Assembly: GCF_001039355.2 (NCBI RefSeq)
Contig: NW_019774203.1
Span: forward strand, 518,558-582,557
DNA length: 64,000 bases
Direction of reading: 5' to 3'
Source of the DNA: Lingula anatina
Taxonomy: Eukaryota > Brachiopoda > Lingulata > Lingulida > Lingulidae
The notes beneath the pieces are model-generated. The model was not told the origin of the DNA. It ran no database searches and was given only the letters and a program-made list of their open reading frames with translations. Position numbers and translations under genes: made by a program. Shown here in pieces: positions 50,261 to 61,603 of this stretch (the stretch's first letter is position 1; each line of letters begins with the position of its first letter).

Positions 50261-50954
50261 TCTGCTAGTACCTGTGTTATTATTTATTCCAAAAGCTACG
50301 GGAGCCCACCCTGAGAGTAAAGTATACTAGCGCATTCAGAACAGAGGACTAAGAAATCCGCAGATCAAATATGGCGACCTACGTAAAAGCTTACCGCAAG
50401 GATTATGGAACAAGACTCATTCACTCAACAAATACAGTGAGAAAGACAGAGGGAGAAAAAAGGAAAAAAGTTCAGGGTAGATACAAGATGTCACAACGTT
50501 ATCGCAATAATGAAAATCAATGAAAGATCATTAGACACGATTTTAATTTCTTGACAAAAAGTCTTGAAGATGCTCTGGGACGCTTTTGACAACGATATTA
50601 ATGCTGCACCTCACTTTGTTTGCTTATTATTGCCTGTATTTTTCCCGTGACGAATCAGCGGTACGTATGCGCCATAAGCCCCGCCTCTCATGAATGTTCA
50701 TTAAAGTTCACAGAATACACCATGCCAGGAAACAAGCTCCTCTTGCACTAGAATTAATTTATAATTTTTGAAAATAATATTCCAAATGTCTTTGATGATA
50801 TTTATAATTCTACATTTTTTATTCTACAATTCTCGAGAGTGATCAAATTCACTTTAAGCAGGGGCTCTGACTCACGTTTTTAAATTTTTAAAATATGCCT
50901 CAAACGTAAATTACCAAAAGCATAAAGATCTCATTTGGCAATAAGGTCAACGGT

Positions 50955-51285
50955 TACAATGACCAATACAGGTATGGAAAGTGGCCACCCTGACCAATAC
51001 AGGTGTGGAAAGTGACCCCTGACCAATACAGGTGCGGAAAGTGACCATCCTGACCAATACAGGTGTAAAAACTGATCACCCTGACCAATACAGGTGTGGA
51101 AAGCGACCACCCTGACCAATACAGGTGTGGAAAGTGACCACCCTGACCAATACAGATGTGGAAAGTGACCATCCTGACAAATACAGGTGTGGAAAGTGAC
51201 CACCCTGACCAATACAGGTGTGTAAAGTGGCTACACTGACCAATACAGGCGTGGAAAGTGACCACCCTGACCTGGAGATACAGGT
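50955..51285 (-). repeat. 31-bp minisatellite, about ten to eleven units
   Basis: The unit is gaccaatacaggtgtggaaa plus gtgaccaccct, with small variants. All three minus-strand frames are open across it because the unit lacks stops and its length is not a multiple of three. This gives the same protein repeat in every frame. No gene is inferred. Confidence 0.9.
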
Positions 51286-51479
51286 AGGATAGGGGACAGA
51301 GGCGGATTCAGGATTATTTGATCCGCAGATGCGAAGCCACACCCCCTCTTTGATCTTTGGGTTCGGGACTCGATGAAGTGCCCAAATATTTTGGTGTTTT
51401 AGACGGCGTTCGGTGCCATTTTGCACGGTTTAGTCCAAATTCTAAAATCAAATCTAAACTGAATCCACCACAGGTGGGG

Positions 51480-51496
51480 CGGGGGGGGGGGGGGGT
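51480..51496 (+). repeat. Poly-G run
   Basis: G homopolymer with one interruption near its left edge. Confidence 0.9.
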
Positions 51497-51499
51497 ATT

Positions 51500-52680
51500 C
51501 CATGTGTATCTTATGCAGTTTAGATTGATCTCACTCTTTTGAGAGGGTCCCAGGGGGGTAGCGATCACAGTTCACGGGAAATAAAATCAACAATTCACAA
51601 ATCACAGTAAATAAAACTTTATTCATATCTCACTGACAATGCAAGTCGAAAATCCTGAAAATCACGAATCCCTTACCCTAGATTCTAGATTCCGGTATTG
51701 CCAGCTCGATCTTGATTTCATATATAACCCATACCAGCAATACCAGTTGCCCGATTCACAGTGATTTCCTGGGAATAATGACTATTTTTCACGAAGGGCG
51801 AAGAATAAGAAGCCGCTTTCACGTGTCTTGGGAATGGGGTGCTTCGCTGATCAAGCTTAATAAAATGAAGGTTACAGACATCTGGCGATATTAAAAGGGC
51901 TTTCACGGGTAATGAAAATACCCGATAGGACCCTCTTTACAGAGATGCATAGTCAGTTAAATTTGTACTATTTACATACACTTATAAGTTTTTCCACACG
52001 TAGCTCTTGAGACACTTGTAATTTTACCAATTTCTATGCCATATACTATAAGTATTGACACATTGCCGGAGGCATTTACCGGTATTTATCCATAAGCAAT
52101 TTCGGCAACAACACGTACCGGTAATTACCTTTTTATGGTAGTCTGTAATTCCTTATAATACGTTAAGTCTAAAGAGGTTAAGTAAGCTTGTTGACTATTC
52201 TGATTAATAAGTTAAAGGGATAAAAACTCTTCGTAAAAATCTATATTTCACCATAAAAACATTGTAAACTACTCAAGGAAATATAATATGTTCTATTTCA
52301 CCACCAAAAATAGCACTTAAAGCAATTATTCTAAAATCTGTGCTTGTCATCCGACCATGTGACCTCCATAGATGGCTATAGTCTGTAATAATCTCTTAAG
52401 AGATGGTTACAAAAAAGCAAACTTTCTGAAAAAAAAAACCCAGGGACTAAATTTGAATGTAGAAATAGATTCATCAACCAATGGTAAGAATGGGAAAATT
52501 GTTGTTTACCCCAGAAAAATTCATTTTTGGCCAAAATGAACAGTTGTTACATCCCTTTAAGTTCAAGAAGCCATTATCTTGTTTTAATATTTTAAAATAT
52601 GTAAAAATAATTACAAAAAAGAATGTGACTGTATATAAACTGCTTTCTGTCTGTGGTGTGTAAAATTTAAACTGTTTTCC
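51500..52680. other. No gene recognised
   Basis: AT-rich sequence without a supported exon or element ends. Confidence 0.5.
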
Positions 52681-52689
52681 CCTCAGTGC

Positions 52690-52926
52690 GGGGTCATGTC
52701 GATACTCCCCCGCACCGATACTCTCCCGCACCGTTACTCCCCTGCACCGATAATCCCCCTTAGTAATTTTTTTGTATTATGCGCATCGATACGGCCCCAC
52801 ACCGATAGATCCCCGCACCGGTACATCCCCGCACCGATACTCCCCCTCAGTATATCTGGGGAGTATCGGTGCGGGGAAATATTGGTGCGGGGATGTACCG
52901 GAGCGGGGACGTATCGACATGTAACC
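52690..52926. mobile_element. 237-bp short relative of the 48.5-kb element
   Basis: The left TIR GGGGTCATGTCGATACTCCC pairs with the right end GGGGACGTATCGACATGTAACC read in reverse. The body is almost entirely the ccgcaccgatactcc ladder folding on itself around cagtatatctgggg. Flanks ctcagtgc and ttgagtgc give a 6/8 target duplication, agreeing with the intact 8-bp duplication of the larger copy. Confidence 0.75.
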
Positions 52927-53027
52927 TTGAGTGCACCGCGTTGGATTTCCTCATAGCGATTCACACGTAAATATTTTGACCACGAATCTTGGAAGAACAG
53001 GTGTAGTATTAAAGTCTTGTCCTCCCT

Positions 53028-53145
53028 TTCGGCAGAGGCTATCTGATACTAACAGGAGACGCCGAAACACTCTAATGTTTCTGCTTGTTTAGCTTTACAA
53101 TACAAGTGCTTAATGCAATCGACAGCCACGTGACCTTCCAATTGG
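53028..53145. repeat. Dispersed repeat, partner of 42668-42780
   Basis: See the shared words at 42.67 kb: part inverted, part direct. Confidence 0.6.
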
Positions 53146-53149
53146 GCGA

Positions 53150-54030
53150 GAATTAGGTCACGTATACGGATGCATGTGTGTGTTTGAGTTTTAGTTAAAT
53201 ATGAAATGTTTAATAATTGTGCCAAATACCCACTGATGTAAAGTATATAATTTGTTTTGTTTATGTCTACATATTTAATATATTGATCTGTTTGCTTGAA
53301 TGAGAAAACTATAGTTTCGAAACCTTTGGCGTTGGCGTTTTTCACCTGTTGTCCCCACTAACATAAACATTGGAAATTCCGCTCGGTTTTATTTAGAGCA
53401 AGCGCATGCGCACATAACATGTTTTTTTGTAGTTAAGGTCGATTTTCTGCTCCCATTAAATTAGGGTGTTTTCACGAAAGTGACAAAGAGGTAACGGATT
53501 GATCATGCGTTAGTAAATGTTGATATTATTTTCCTTTTGAACCTACCGTAAAAGACTATCACTAGAAGGGCAAGGTGGGCGGATGATTGAAAAGGAAACC
53601 AGATCACTACAGTAAAGTACTCGACCATCGCCTCAGACGCGGGCTCTAGATATGACTTGAAGCTAGGATAGAAGACAACCTCATCTTGAATCCTAAATTA
53701 TAGATGCATTTGCTAAGCGGGGTGAAATAAGAGAGGACATCAACCTGCTGTCGTGTTTTATAACAAGTAAAGGTAAGCAGAAGTGTCAAGTCTTAGGTAG
53801 TATACTGGCCATAATTAGGGTGCGCATCTCCCTAAATTGCGCAATACTGCCCAATACGGCGAAACACAGCGCAATACACTTGAAAAAAAAAAACGAGTCC
53901 ACATGCAGGCACAAGTAAACACGGGAAACGGTAATTCCAAACAAAATAGGCCGATACCGTATAAGAGCGAAATATATTAGGCCTACTAATTACTTAATAG
54001 CCTTGATAAAACGTAACAAATTGGCACATT
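53150..54030. other. No gene recognised
   Basis: No coding or element signal found. Confidence 0.45.
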
Positions 54031-54036
54031 TTGTTT

Positions 54037-54136
54037 ATCGTCGGGTCAGCCGCCATGTTGATTAGTGGCTCTTCATGCATGGCCAGCAATATTGCCAAGA
54101 AGAGCCACAAGTCAACATGGCTGCCGACCCGACGAT
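54037..54136. mobile_element. 100-bp foldback element (MITE-like)
   Basis: The left arm ATCGTCGGGTCAGCCGCCAT and its right partner ATGGCTGCCGACCCGACGAT form a stem of about 40 bp. The stem continues through gtggctcttc / gaagagccac. Confidence 0.8.
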
Positions 54137-55845
54137 ATTAGAAGTAGTTATGTCAATGATAATAACCCTCCAGCCCCGCTGATGGGTTAAAGGAGATAAG
54201 TCTAATGGTTTTTCAACATCCAGTTTTCCCAGTGATCCCTTGCGGCAACTTCCGAGAGGAAAGATCCTCGAACTGATAAGCCTTACATGTGTTTTAAAAA
54301 TACTAACTTATAGATTAACGTCAATATGGTGTTTGCTTGGAAAAAAATTCAGTTTCTCTACACAATATCATTTTTTTACACCAAGAGTGTCCTTTCACGT
54401 ATACCAGAAAATCTTTTGCGTAAGTGTCGTCTGAGTTTGTTTCCCGCGCGAGACGGCGACGCACGACGTCACTGACTACGGAAAACAACGAAGTGCTCCA
54501 GTGATTCCATGTGTGACTCGTGTTTGTTTATTCAAATCAGTCAAGAATTGTAGTTATGTTAAGTCTTTATACTTATACAAGATCATAAATGCCGTTGATG
54601 AAAATTTAGAGCATGCCGTGTGGCACAAGACAAGGTCAGGTGTATTGAAGTTTTGGTGCGATATTTTGATTTATTGTTGCCGATTATCGGTTGGGTGTGT
54701 GGTTATTTGCTTTGATGCGGTAAAATTTCACTGCACACTGCAGAAAATATCTTAATATCTCGATATTTGGATTCTGCAACCTTATAAAACATAAGCTTCG
54801 ACCTCAAAATAAAGTTTTCTTCGGAATGAAATACCGTTGATCACTAGAAGTAACTGAAAATCCTATAGAGCTTTCCCGTAAAAATACAACCTTGGGCATT
54901 TTCCGTTTTAACGACCTTTCCTCTAAGATCCTCCTTGTGACCTCCCAGAACAATGGGAACCAGGACAGATTTAACTCATTTAAATATCTAATCTGTTGTA
55001 TCAAGTACATTTTCTTGCTATTTCGTGGGGTTATGAGTGTGTGATCTTGATGTTTCTTTTTTAAACTAGTTGTAAATTGTACATTTATCAGGGGCAGACA
55101 GAAGCTGTATTCTGGGTCTTCTAGAAGACGCTCAGAATTTTTAAATTTACATTGACGGGCATGCATTTTTTTTCTTTGGGAATTATGTAGTCAACATTAT
55201 TTCAGTCAAGTCATATAACAAACAACAGGGACACATTGAATTTAGTCAGTATTTGCATAATCCCACAATGCCAGCGTAGATACTACAGTACTGTAGTAGT
55301 TCATAATGCCATTATTATGTGTTTTTTTCTAGTATACAGGTTTCCCTCTTTTCTGAGCAACACGGAGTAAGCAAGCAAAAGAAAAGGCCCCGACGAAATT
55401 CTCATTTGACTTGTAGTAATCGGGAGGAAACTAGATAAGACTTGGCAACAGACACTGCTTGAAATATAGAATTGATAGTGCTTCTTCATCACATTTTTAA
55501 TGATTCTCAGTCACCTCACAGATTATACATTTCAAAAGTGGACATAGAAATTCTATGTTACTGTTGTGCGGAATAAAACAAAAACCAATATAAACTTGTA
55601 AAGGGGCGTGGTATAGCTGCCCAACTAACAGTACCAATAAAATCCGACTGTTCCAGTAAAATTTTCATAAAAGCAGTCTACTATTGGTCCTGTTAATTTT
55701 TTCAGCTGCAATATGTGCTCTAGTTTAGTTTTTAAATGTTCAGATTAAATGTTGTCTTTATTTAGAATAACATTTTGAAAATACCATGCTTTTGATCTTA
55801 TTTGTTATAGGAAGCTCGTTTAACCTCAATGAGTTTATTTACGTG

Positions 55846-55908
55846 TTTTAATTTAATTAAATTAATTAATTAATTAATTAATTAATTAATTAATTAATTA
55901 ATTAATCT
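55846..55908 (+). repeat. (AATT)n microsatellite
   Basis: About fifteen ttaa/aatt units. Confidence 0.9.
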
Positions 55909-56300
55909 ATTTATTTTTGAGAATTGGACTAGGGCCAGTGAACTTTTGTTCAGGCCAGTAGATTCTCAGACCCTGCTGTGAGATGAAAAGTATTTGGTAC
56001 GTCAGCCCAGATCTGGCAATATCTGGCAAAGGTATGGCATGCCGGATGTGGACCAGAAGTGGGCCAGATTAGGGCCAGACATGGACCACATATGGCCCAG
56101 ATTGTTTTTTTTTTTCTTTTTTTAAATTATTTTTAATTATTCAATAAGATTACTATAAAAAAGACATACAAGATTCAAGTATTTATTCTGTGCTAAAACC
56201 CTAAACAAAATTATTACACATTATATAACCTTGCTGGCAACTAACGTGTAACAAATTAAGGGCCACTCCTTGTCTTTTTGTACAAAACAATGTATGTTTG

Positions 56301-56459
56301 NNNNNNNNNNNNNNNNNNNNNNNNNNNNNNNNNNNNNNNNNNNNNNNNNNNNNNNNNNNNNNNNNNNNNNNNNNNNNNNNNNNNNNNNNNNNNNNNNNNN
56401 NNNNNNNNNNNNNNNNNNNNNNNNNNNNNNNNNNNNNNNNNNNNNNNNNNNNNNNNNNN
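56301..56459. other. Assembly gap (159 N)
   Basis: Run of N between the arms of an inverted duplication, next to a G-rich tract (56490-56525). Confidence 0.99.
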
Positions 56460-57712
56460 AAATAAAAAAAAATTAAGAAAATTGTAAATTAATTAGGGGG
56501 GGGAGGGGGGGAGGGGGGGAAGGGTTTGACTCTGATGAGGGTATTAATGTGATGTAAGATGCCCAGGGAAACTCCCAGGGACTAAGATTGGTTGATAGAA
56601 AGATAAGCTCCAGATGTTTCTTCCCTAATTACAGACAGGATGTCTCCGCTTTGTATTTCACCAGTATAGCAAAACCTGATTGGACAGTACAACCTAGTCT
56701 CATTATGATCAGCCAATCAGAATCATAAGGAGTCAGCTTCACCAAAAACAAAGAACACTCTCTCTCACTTCCTTAGAAATTTTCAACCTAGCAGTACATG
56801 CTCAGGAGAGAATAGTTTTCAGTGAATTTCATAAAGTTTCTCAAACCCAACCCTGTCCCTCCCTAATGTTCCCTGATTAATTAACACTACAAAACAATTA
56901 TTAATTCTATGTATCATTATAATATGTATGGTATTTATGTTCAGAAAGATTTGACATATAGGTAAGCCTCTATGGGTTAGCAGTTCTCATTTTGTTTAAG
57001 TCAACATACAGGGCATAACCTTAGCATAGGGCACATATGGAAGTTATAAGGCCAAGAGAGACAACTCTATTAGTGGGCTGTCAGAGCACTGAGGAAACCT
57101 ACGTCCCCTTCCTGAAGGGTAGGGGTTGCGCAGCTCGCTCTCAGCCTCGGCCGAATTTTGGACATAAAATTTATCTAAAACATATTGCCATGTGTGGGCC
57201 CTTTTTCCCTCCATCTTTGCTGAAATGTAAATTATATCTTTAAGCTTGACTTTGTTTGAAGTCGAAGCTAATGTTTTATAGGGGTGCAGAATCCAAATAT
57301 CGAGATATTAAGATATTTTTAGAAGTGTGCAGTAAAATCTTTCAAAATTTCAATAAACCTGACCTTGTCTTGTGCCACACGACATGCTCTAAATTTTCCT
57401 GAACTACCTTTATGGTTTTGCATCAGTATAGAGATTTACATTAACTACAAGTCAAACATGAAAATTTTACTGGAACAGTCGGTTTTTATTGGTACTGTTA
57501 GTTGGGCAGCTATACCACTTTGTTGTTTTCCGTGTCGGTGAAGTCGTGCGTATCCGTCTCGCGCGGGAAAAAACTCAGACAACACTTTTGTGGCATACAT
57601 GAAAGGGCACTCTTGTTGAAAAAATGATATTGTGTAGAAACACTGAGGGTTTTTTTTCAAGCAAACACCATGTTGACATCGATATATAACTTTGTGTTTA
57701 CTTAAAGCCTCC

Positions 57713-57965
57713 GTTACTGGGAAAACATGTCCTATGGACGTGCGTTCAAAAGGATGCATTGTCCTACCCGGACCTAGATTCCCAGCTGTATTTATACGCA
57801 GCTAGAACATGTATTCCTGTCGGACATAATTTCCTTTCACATATACACAGAAACGCAAGTCTTACATAATTAATGTCCGTACAATAATTATAAACACGGG
57901 ACCATAATTGTCGATAATTTTCAGTCGGCTGGCAGCAGCTTCCACACAGGCTCACCAGTAAGACG
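57713..57965. repeat. GTCC/GGAC ladder segment
   Basis: Motifs such as catgtcctatggacgtgcg, gtcctacccggac and ctgtcggac recur at 15-30 bp. They are of the same class as the ladder at 59350-59600 and those at 37.5-38.3 kb. Confidence 0.65.
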
Positions 57966-58025
57966 CTGAATGAATAACCAACAGCGTAGAGAAACGTACG
58001 TGAGTTCGAATCCTCAGCAGCGATG
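57945..58025 (+). other. Possible tRNA-derived SINE fragment
   Basis: The B-box-like gagttcgaatcctc (about 58007) lies downstream of a weak A-box-like ggctcaccagtaag. No complete tRNA fold was found, so it is not called as a tRNA. Confidence 0.25.
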
Positions 58026-59349
58026 TTACTCTATAGGCAAATGTTATCCTTATTTATTCTCTATTTCAACGAACTAAACGCACTTTATGTTGTAATACAA
58101 TTTTTGATGAGGCGAGATTTTAAATGTTTGATTTAAATATCATACATTGAGCTATTTTAGAATTCCTTTAATAACCCGAGGGAGATTATACGAGGCTGTG
58201 GCCGAATTTCATTGGAGTTGGAATTTCCTTGGATAAGCAAGAGCATATGCTTTCTACTTTCACCTAAAATACAAAGAATTAATATGGGAAATTCGGGATC
58301 CATATGAAAGGCAAAAATAGCGCTCAGAAGAATGTTATGACTAATAGTAAAAATGCATGTATAAACAATAACAGACTCATTCAATTTATTTATCATACAA
58401 TTATACACGTTTCATTTACAGTCTCAAACTGTATATTATGTCTCTCTAACTACAAATATTCCCAATGGTCATCAAGGCACCAAGTATAAAATAATTAACT
58501 GTCACCCGAAGGATATGGTCTTCGTGCAAAATAACCAGCTTGCATTAATCCCTTGCTTACGAGGGACCTTGAAACGGGCGTTTGAATGACATTCTGCCAC
58601 TCTTTTCTGAGGACACTGGTTGTCTTTGTACGACCAGCACGGCGCACTCTAAGGAGAAGGCGATCCTATCTTCTTGGTGTGATACGCGGACACCCTGGTC
58701 GAGGTATTGGAGTAGGTGCCTCTGTTGTAGCCTTTCTTTGGAGGACTTTACTAACGGTTTCTAATAAATGTTGAATTGTCTGGCAATGGCTGTCCGTTTC
58801 TGGCCATTTTCTTTGAGAGCAAAAATGCCATAGTAAGCTGCGTTGCTTAGCTATCGAATCATATATTCTCTAAGGTACCTGTCAAGTTTCAGAGCGATCC
58901 CTTTGTTGCTTCTTTAAATACCTTCCAAAGATTGACTAAACCCATGCGCTTTTATACAAGGGCAGAAATTACCGAAAATACCACCCCTCACATTTCTGAC
59001 CACAGAACATGCAACTGCATGCCTCAATTGTTTCGAGAGTTATATGGTAATTAGGTAACACACCTTTCCACACATGGAGTGAAACCTCAGTTTTGGATTT
59101 AAAATATTAAAATAGTTTAAAATTTACTCGCCCAAAAATAATATTCCATATTAAGTAGTAACCCTGTATATATCCTAAATCTAATATTAATTTTTAGTAA
59201 TTTTTTCGTTTATTTAAAATATCTAAAGTTAGCCGAATAAAGTGGTGATATATGTATACAAATGATTATAATAAGCGTAATAACATTCTTAAACATCACG
59301 TTTAAATCTTCAAAATTAACACATCATTCATATGAAAATATCACAGGAC

Positions 59350-59600
59350 ATCTATTTCTAGTCAAACATGTCCGACTAGGAGATCGATGCCTGTCTGCAG
59401 GACTTAGAATACTAAGTAATATTACTTACATGGGTGTCCACTGGACGTTAAATCCCAGGAAATTATGTCCTAGGACATGCGTTCCTAGGAATGGAAGAGC
59501 CAGGACGTGCATTCCCAGGACTTAGTGTCCGCAGGACATTCATTCCTAGGAATACATGTCCTATGGACATGCATTACGGCGGACACCCATTCCCTTCACA
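59350..59600. repeat. GTCC/GGAC ladder segment ending in CACACCGG
   Basis: Dense gtcc / ggac words (for example gtcctaggacatgcgttccta) end at cattcccttcacaccgg. This is the same terminal word as at 38.3 kb. Confidence 0.7.
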
Positions 59601-59960
59601 CCGGCCGTACGGGCTCTTACGGCCGGTTTGCGTCCAAATTTTGCTCAGAATTAACGTGCAACGCAAGTCTCTCTTGCAAAATTTGGAGTTCGCAGACAGC
59701 CCGTATGCACGTACGGAGAATGTCCAAAAGATATTCTACGAATATTCTGAGAACAGCGAGGCTGCAAACGTAACTTGCCTCACTCGCAAGGAGTTCGCAA
59801 GTGAAACGCGCTTGGTCCAAGACGCACGTCAGAAGCAACGAAGGAGCAAGTGCCCTTTGCGTGTTGAGCACGGCGCACACCATCACAACTGAAGAACAAA
59901 GTCGAAAGCACCGCGGAAATGCGTCGCATGTGCGTCACTCCTACGCCAGTAGTACGATGC
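59594..59960 (-). repeat. Repeat shared in inverse with 49290-49625
   Basis: Begins ccggccgtacgggctcttac; contains the gcaaacgtaacttgc and tgccctttgcgtgttgag words in reverse of the 49.3 kb copy. Confidence 0.75.
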
Positions 59961-60644
59961 ACGGTCTTGTCTCAAAAACTAACGCCGATCGTGCACCCTG
60001 TACAACAATTTTCAAGAAATTCGAATTTTGCTTAATTCAGCTTCTAATATGCTTCCAAAACTCAAGGAAAAACCTTAGAAAGCAGAAAAGAAAGGAAAAA
60101 AAGAAGAAAGAAGGGGAGAACAGAAGGCAAAACTGACGTACACGGTAACTACGTCATCACAAGTGTGTGAGGCAAGTGTGAAGCAAACTGGAACTACTTT
60201 CGCCGCACTGCTTTCTCTTCAACAGTGGTGAGTGCGTGCCACGTACGCAGGTAGCTAGTCAATCTCAAGAAATATGTACAATTTCCGCCGCCATTGCACC
60301 TTGCAGTTAGCGTCCCTGCTTGAAAGGGCATCTCATTTGGCCCTTGCAACTCGCAAGGCAGACTTTCCTCTACCTCTACGACCTCCACGGATTCTACTGC
60401 ACTCAAAATTCGCAGGGGACGTAAGAGCCTAAAATCCGTGCGTCCGCTTGTGACCGTGGCTTAACACAAGTAAGGCTTATTAGTTCGAGGACCTTTCCAC
60501 CCGAAATGACCCGGGAGACTGGAACTTGTCTACCTCGTGCTGCAATTATCTCCTGTAGGCGGCGCGACGACCCTTCAATAAGGGTAACAATTCTGTTTTG
60601 ACCACTCTTCCTAGAGAGCATGAAGAAGTTGGTCTGATTGCTCA

Positions 60645-60735
60645 CTAAGAACCTTCGGAACAAATAACCCTTGATTTAAAAACTGGTGAAAATATTACGA
60701 TTTTTCGGACCACTGAACCTTCGGACTATTGAGAC
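60645..60735. repeat. Partial copy of the GTCCGAAGGTTC foldback family
   Basis: Matches the right two thirds of 31128-31284: aaccttcgga, cccttgatttaaaaa, tttttcggacca.tgaacctt, cggacta.tgagacgcc. Confidence 0.8.
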
Positions 60736-60765
60736 GCCACCCCATAGAGTGCAAACTTTTAGCAT

Positions 60766-60782
60766 TTGGGGGGGGGGGGGGG
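60766..60782 (+). repeat. Poly-G run
   Basis: G homopolymer. Confidence 0.9.
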
Positions 60783-61049
60783 ATAAGAAAAATTACAGTA
60801 AGATTATTTGCCCACATTTCCCTAAAAATGTGACATACTAGTGAAAAGCCTTAGTCCATGATCTTCTACATGGCTTATATTTACTTCTGCTGAACTATGC
60901 CAAGTTTTCTTAAAGTTTTTCACCTCCGTCCTTTCTTAGATCATCAAAACAAGGGGTTGGTTCTCCTCTGAAATTCATGGGCTTAAAGACGGCTGTCCCA
61001 CCCTCAGAACATTGGGTTTCTGCAACAAATCACCTCCCAGACGAGAACC

Positions 61050-61334
61050 ATGAGCAAGTGGGTTGTAATAATGAAGCCTGTAGCATGCATGAAGTCAGTT
61101 CTTGCAAATGTTGCGAAAGTTACAGTAAAATGCCCCAAAGCATTATGTTCCAGACCTAACATTGTGCTAATACCATACAGGCAGACTGATCTGACTCCCA
61201 GGCGATATTATCCTGCACACACCCTTCCAAGAGGCACTCTACAACATGTCTATGGACCCTCATTTGGCCATCGATGCTGTACAATAAATACTTTGATTCT
61301 TTGGCAAAACCAACTTGATTCCAATGATGGTTGA
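61050..61334 (+). other. Unassigned ORF upstream of the plus-strand HEPN gene
   Basis: Open frame of 94 codons from an ATG at 61050, with several Cys (VKCPKALCSRP, GHRCCTINT) but no signal peptide. Composition looks more coding-like than its surroundings. No acceptor or donor links it to the HEPN exon, and I do not recognise a domain. It may be a fragment of an older gene. Confidence 0.25.
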
Positions 61335-61603
61335 CAGGGATCTGGCGCCTCTGGAGTCATGAACATAACATTCTAAACTTGGTTTATTTTTATCATTCCT
61401 TCTTTAAAATAATATTGGGCTGAGTTATGTAATACATAAACACATTGGGCGTTTCATTGTTGTCTTGTCTGGTGCATTCTTTCAACTGAAGATGGGAATT
61501 GTGTCTTTCAGGTAATGTGTCAATAGATATTTGGTTAATTGAATTTTTACATTTTGAATAGCATGCAATAATTGCCTAGGACAAAATCTATCTTACATTT
61601 CAG

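Larger units (their letters stand above)
43140..50760 (-). pseudogene. Copy B': inverted, insertion-broken copy of the secreted-protein gene
   Basis: Read on the minus strand, this region runs in order through all parts of the gene. The upstream segment (50760-50262) matches 8.05-9.0 kb. After a 1.7 kb insertion, exon 1 (about 48475-48360) follows; it has lost its ATG (AGG) but keeps the signal-peptide frame (VLVLVTCLMSLATA). The intron and acceptor lie at 47784-47783. Exon 2 starts at 47782, is split by a 3.55 kb insertion, and resumes at 44210. The downstream homology runs to about 43.14 kb, matching 3.2-4.2 kb. Exon 2 carries the same in-frame TGA as copy A. Start loss, changed donor context (GTTCAAG) and two insertions make it a pseudogene. 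Confidence 0.75.
54240..57700. repeat. Large imperfect inverted duplication (about 54.24-54.79 vs 57.70-57.27 kb)
   Basis: Matching pairs include atggtgtttgcttgg with its reverse near 57660, tacacaatatcattttttt with its reverse near 57625, cgcgcgagacgg with ccgtctcgcgcgg near 57555, and gtggcacaagacaaggtca with its reverse near 57365. A further reversed pair links 55610-55665 to 57520-57465 (tagctgcccaactaacagta). The gap at 56301-56459 lies between the arms. Confidence 0.75.

Noticed and set aside
50955-51285. CRISPR-like regular repeats
   Set aside because: Units are directly adjacent without unique spacers, in a eukaryotic genome.
50931-51426. Overlapping ORFs of 93-116 codons on the minus strand
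   Set aside because: All derive from the 31-bp minisatellite in different frames.
56270-56487. ORFs across the N run
   Set aside because: Translation through unknown bases.
57945-58025. tRNA gene
   Set aside because: A B-box-like word is present but no cloverleaf, acceptor stem or anticodon arm could be drawn.
61050-61334. Growth-factor-like (cystine-knot) reading of the Cys-containing ORF
   Set aside because: Cys spacing does not fit a PDGF/VEGF pattern and there is no signal peptide.
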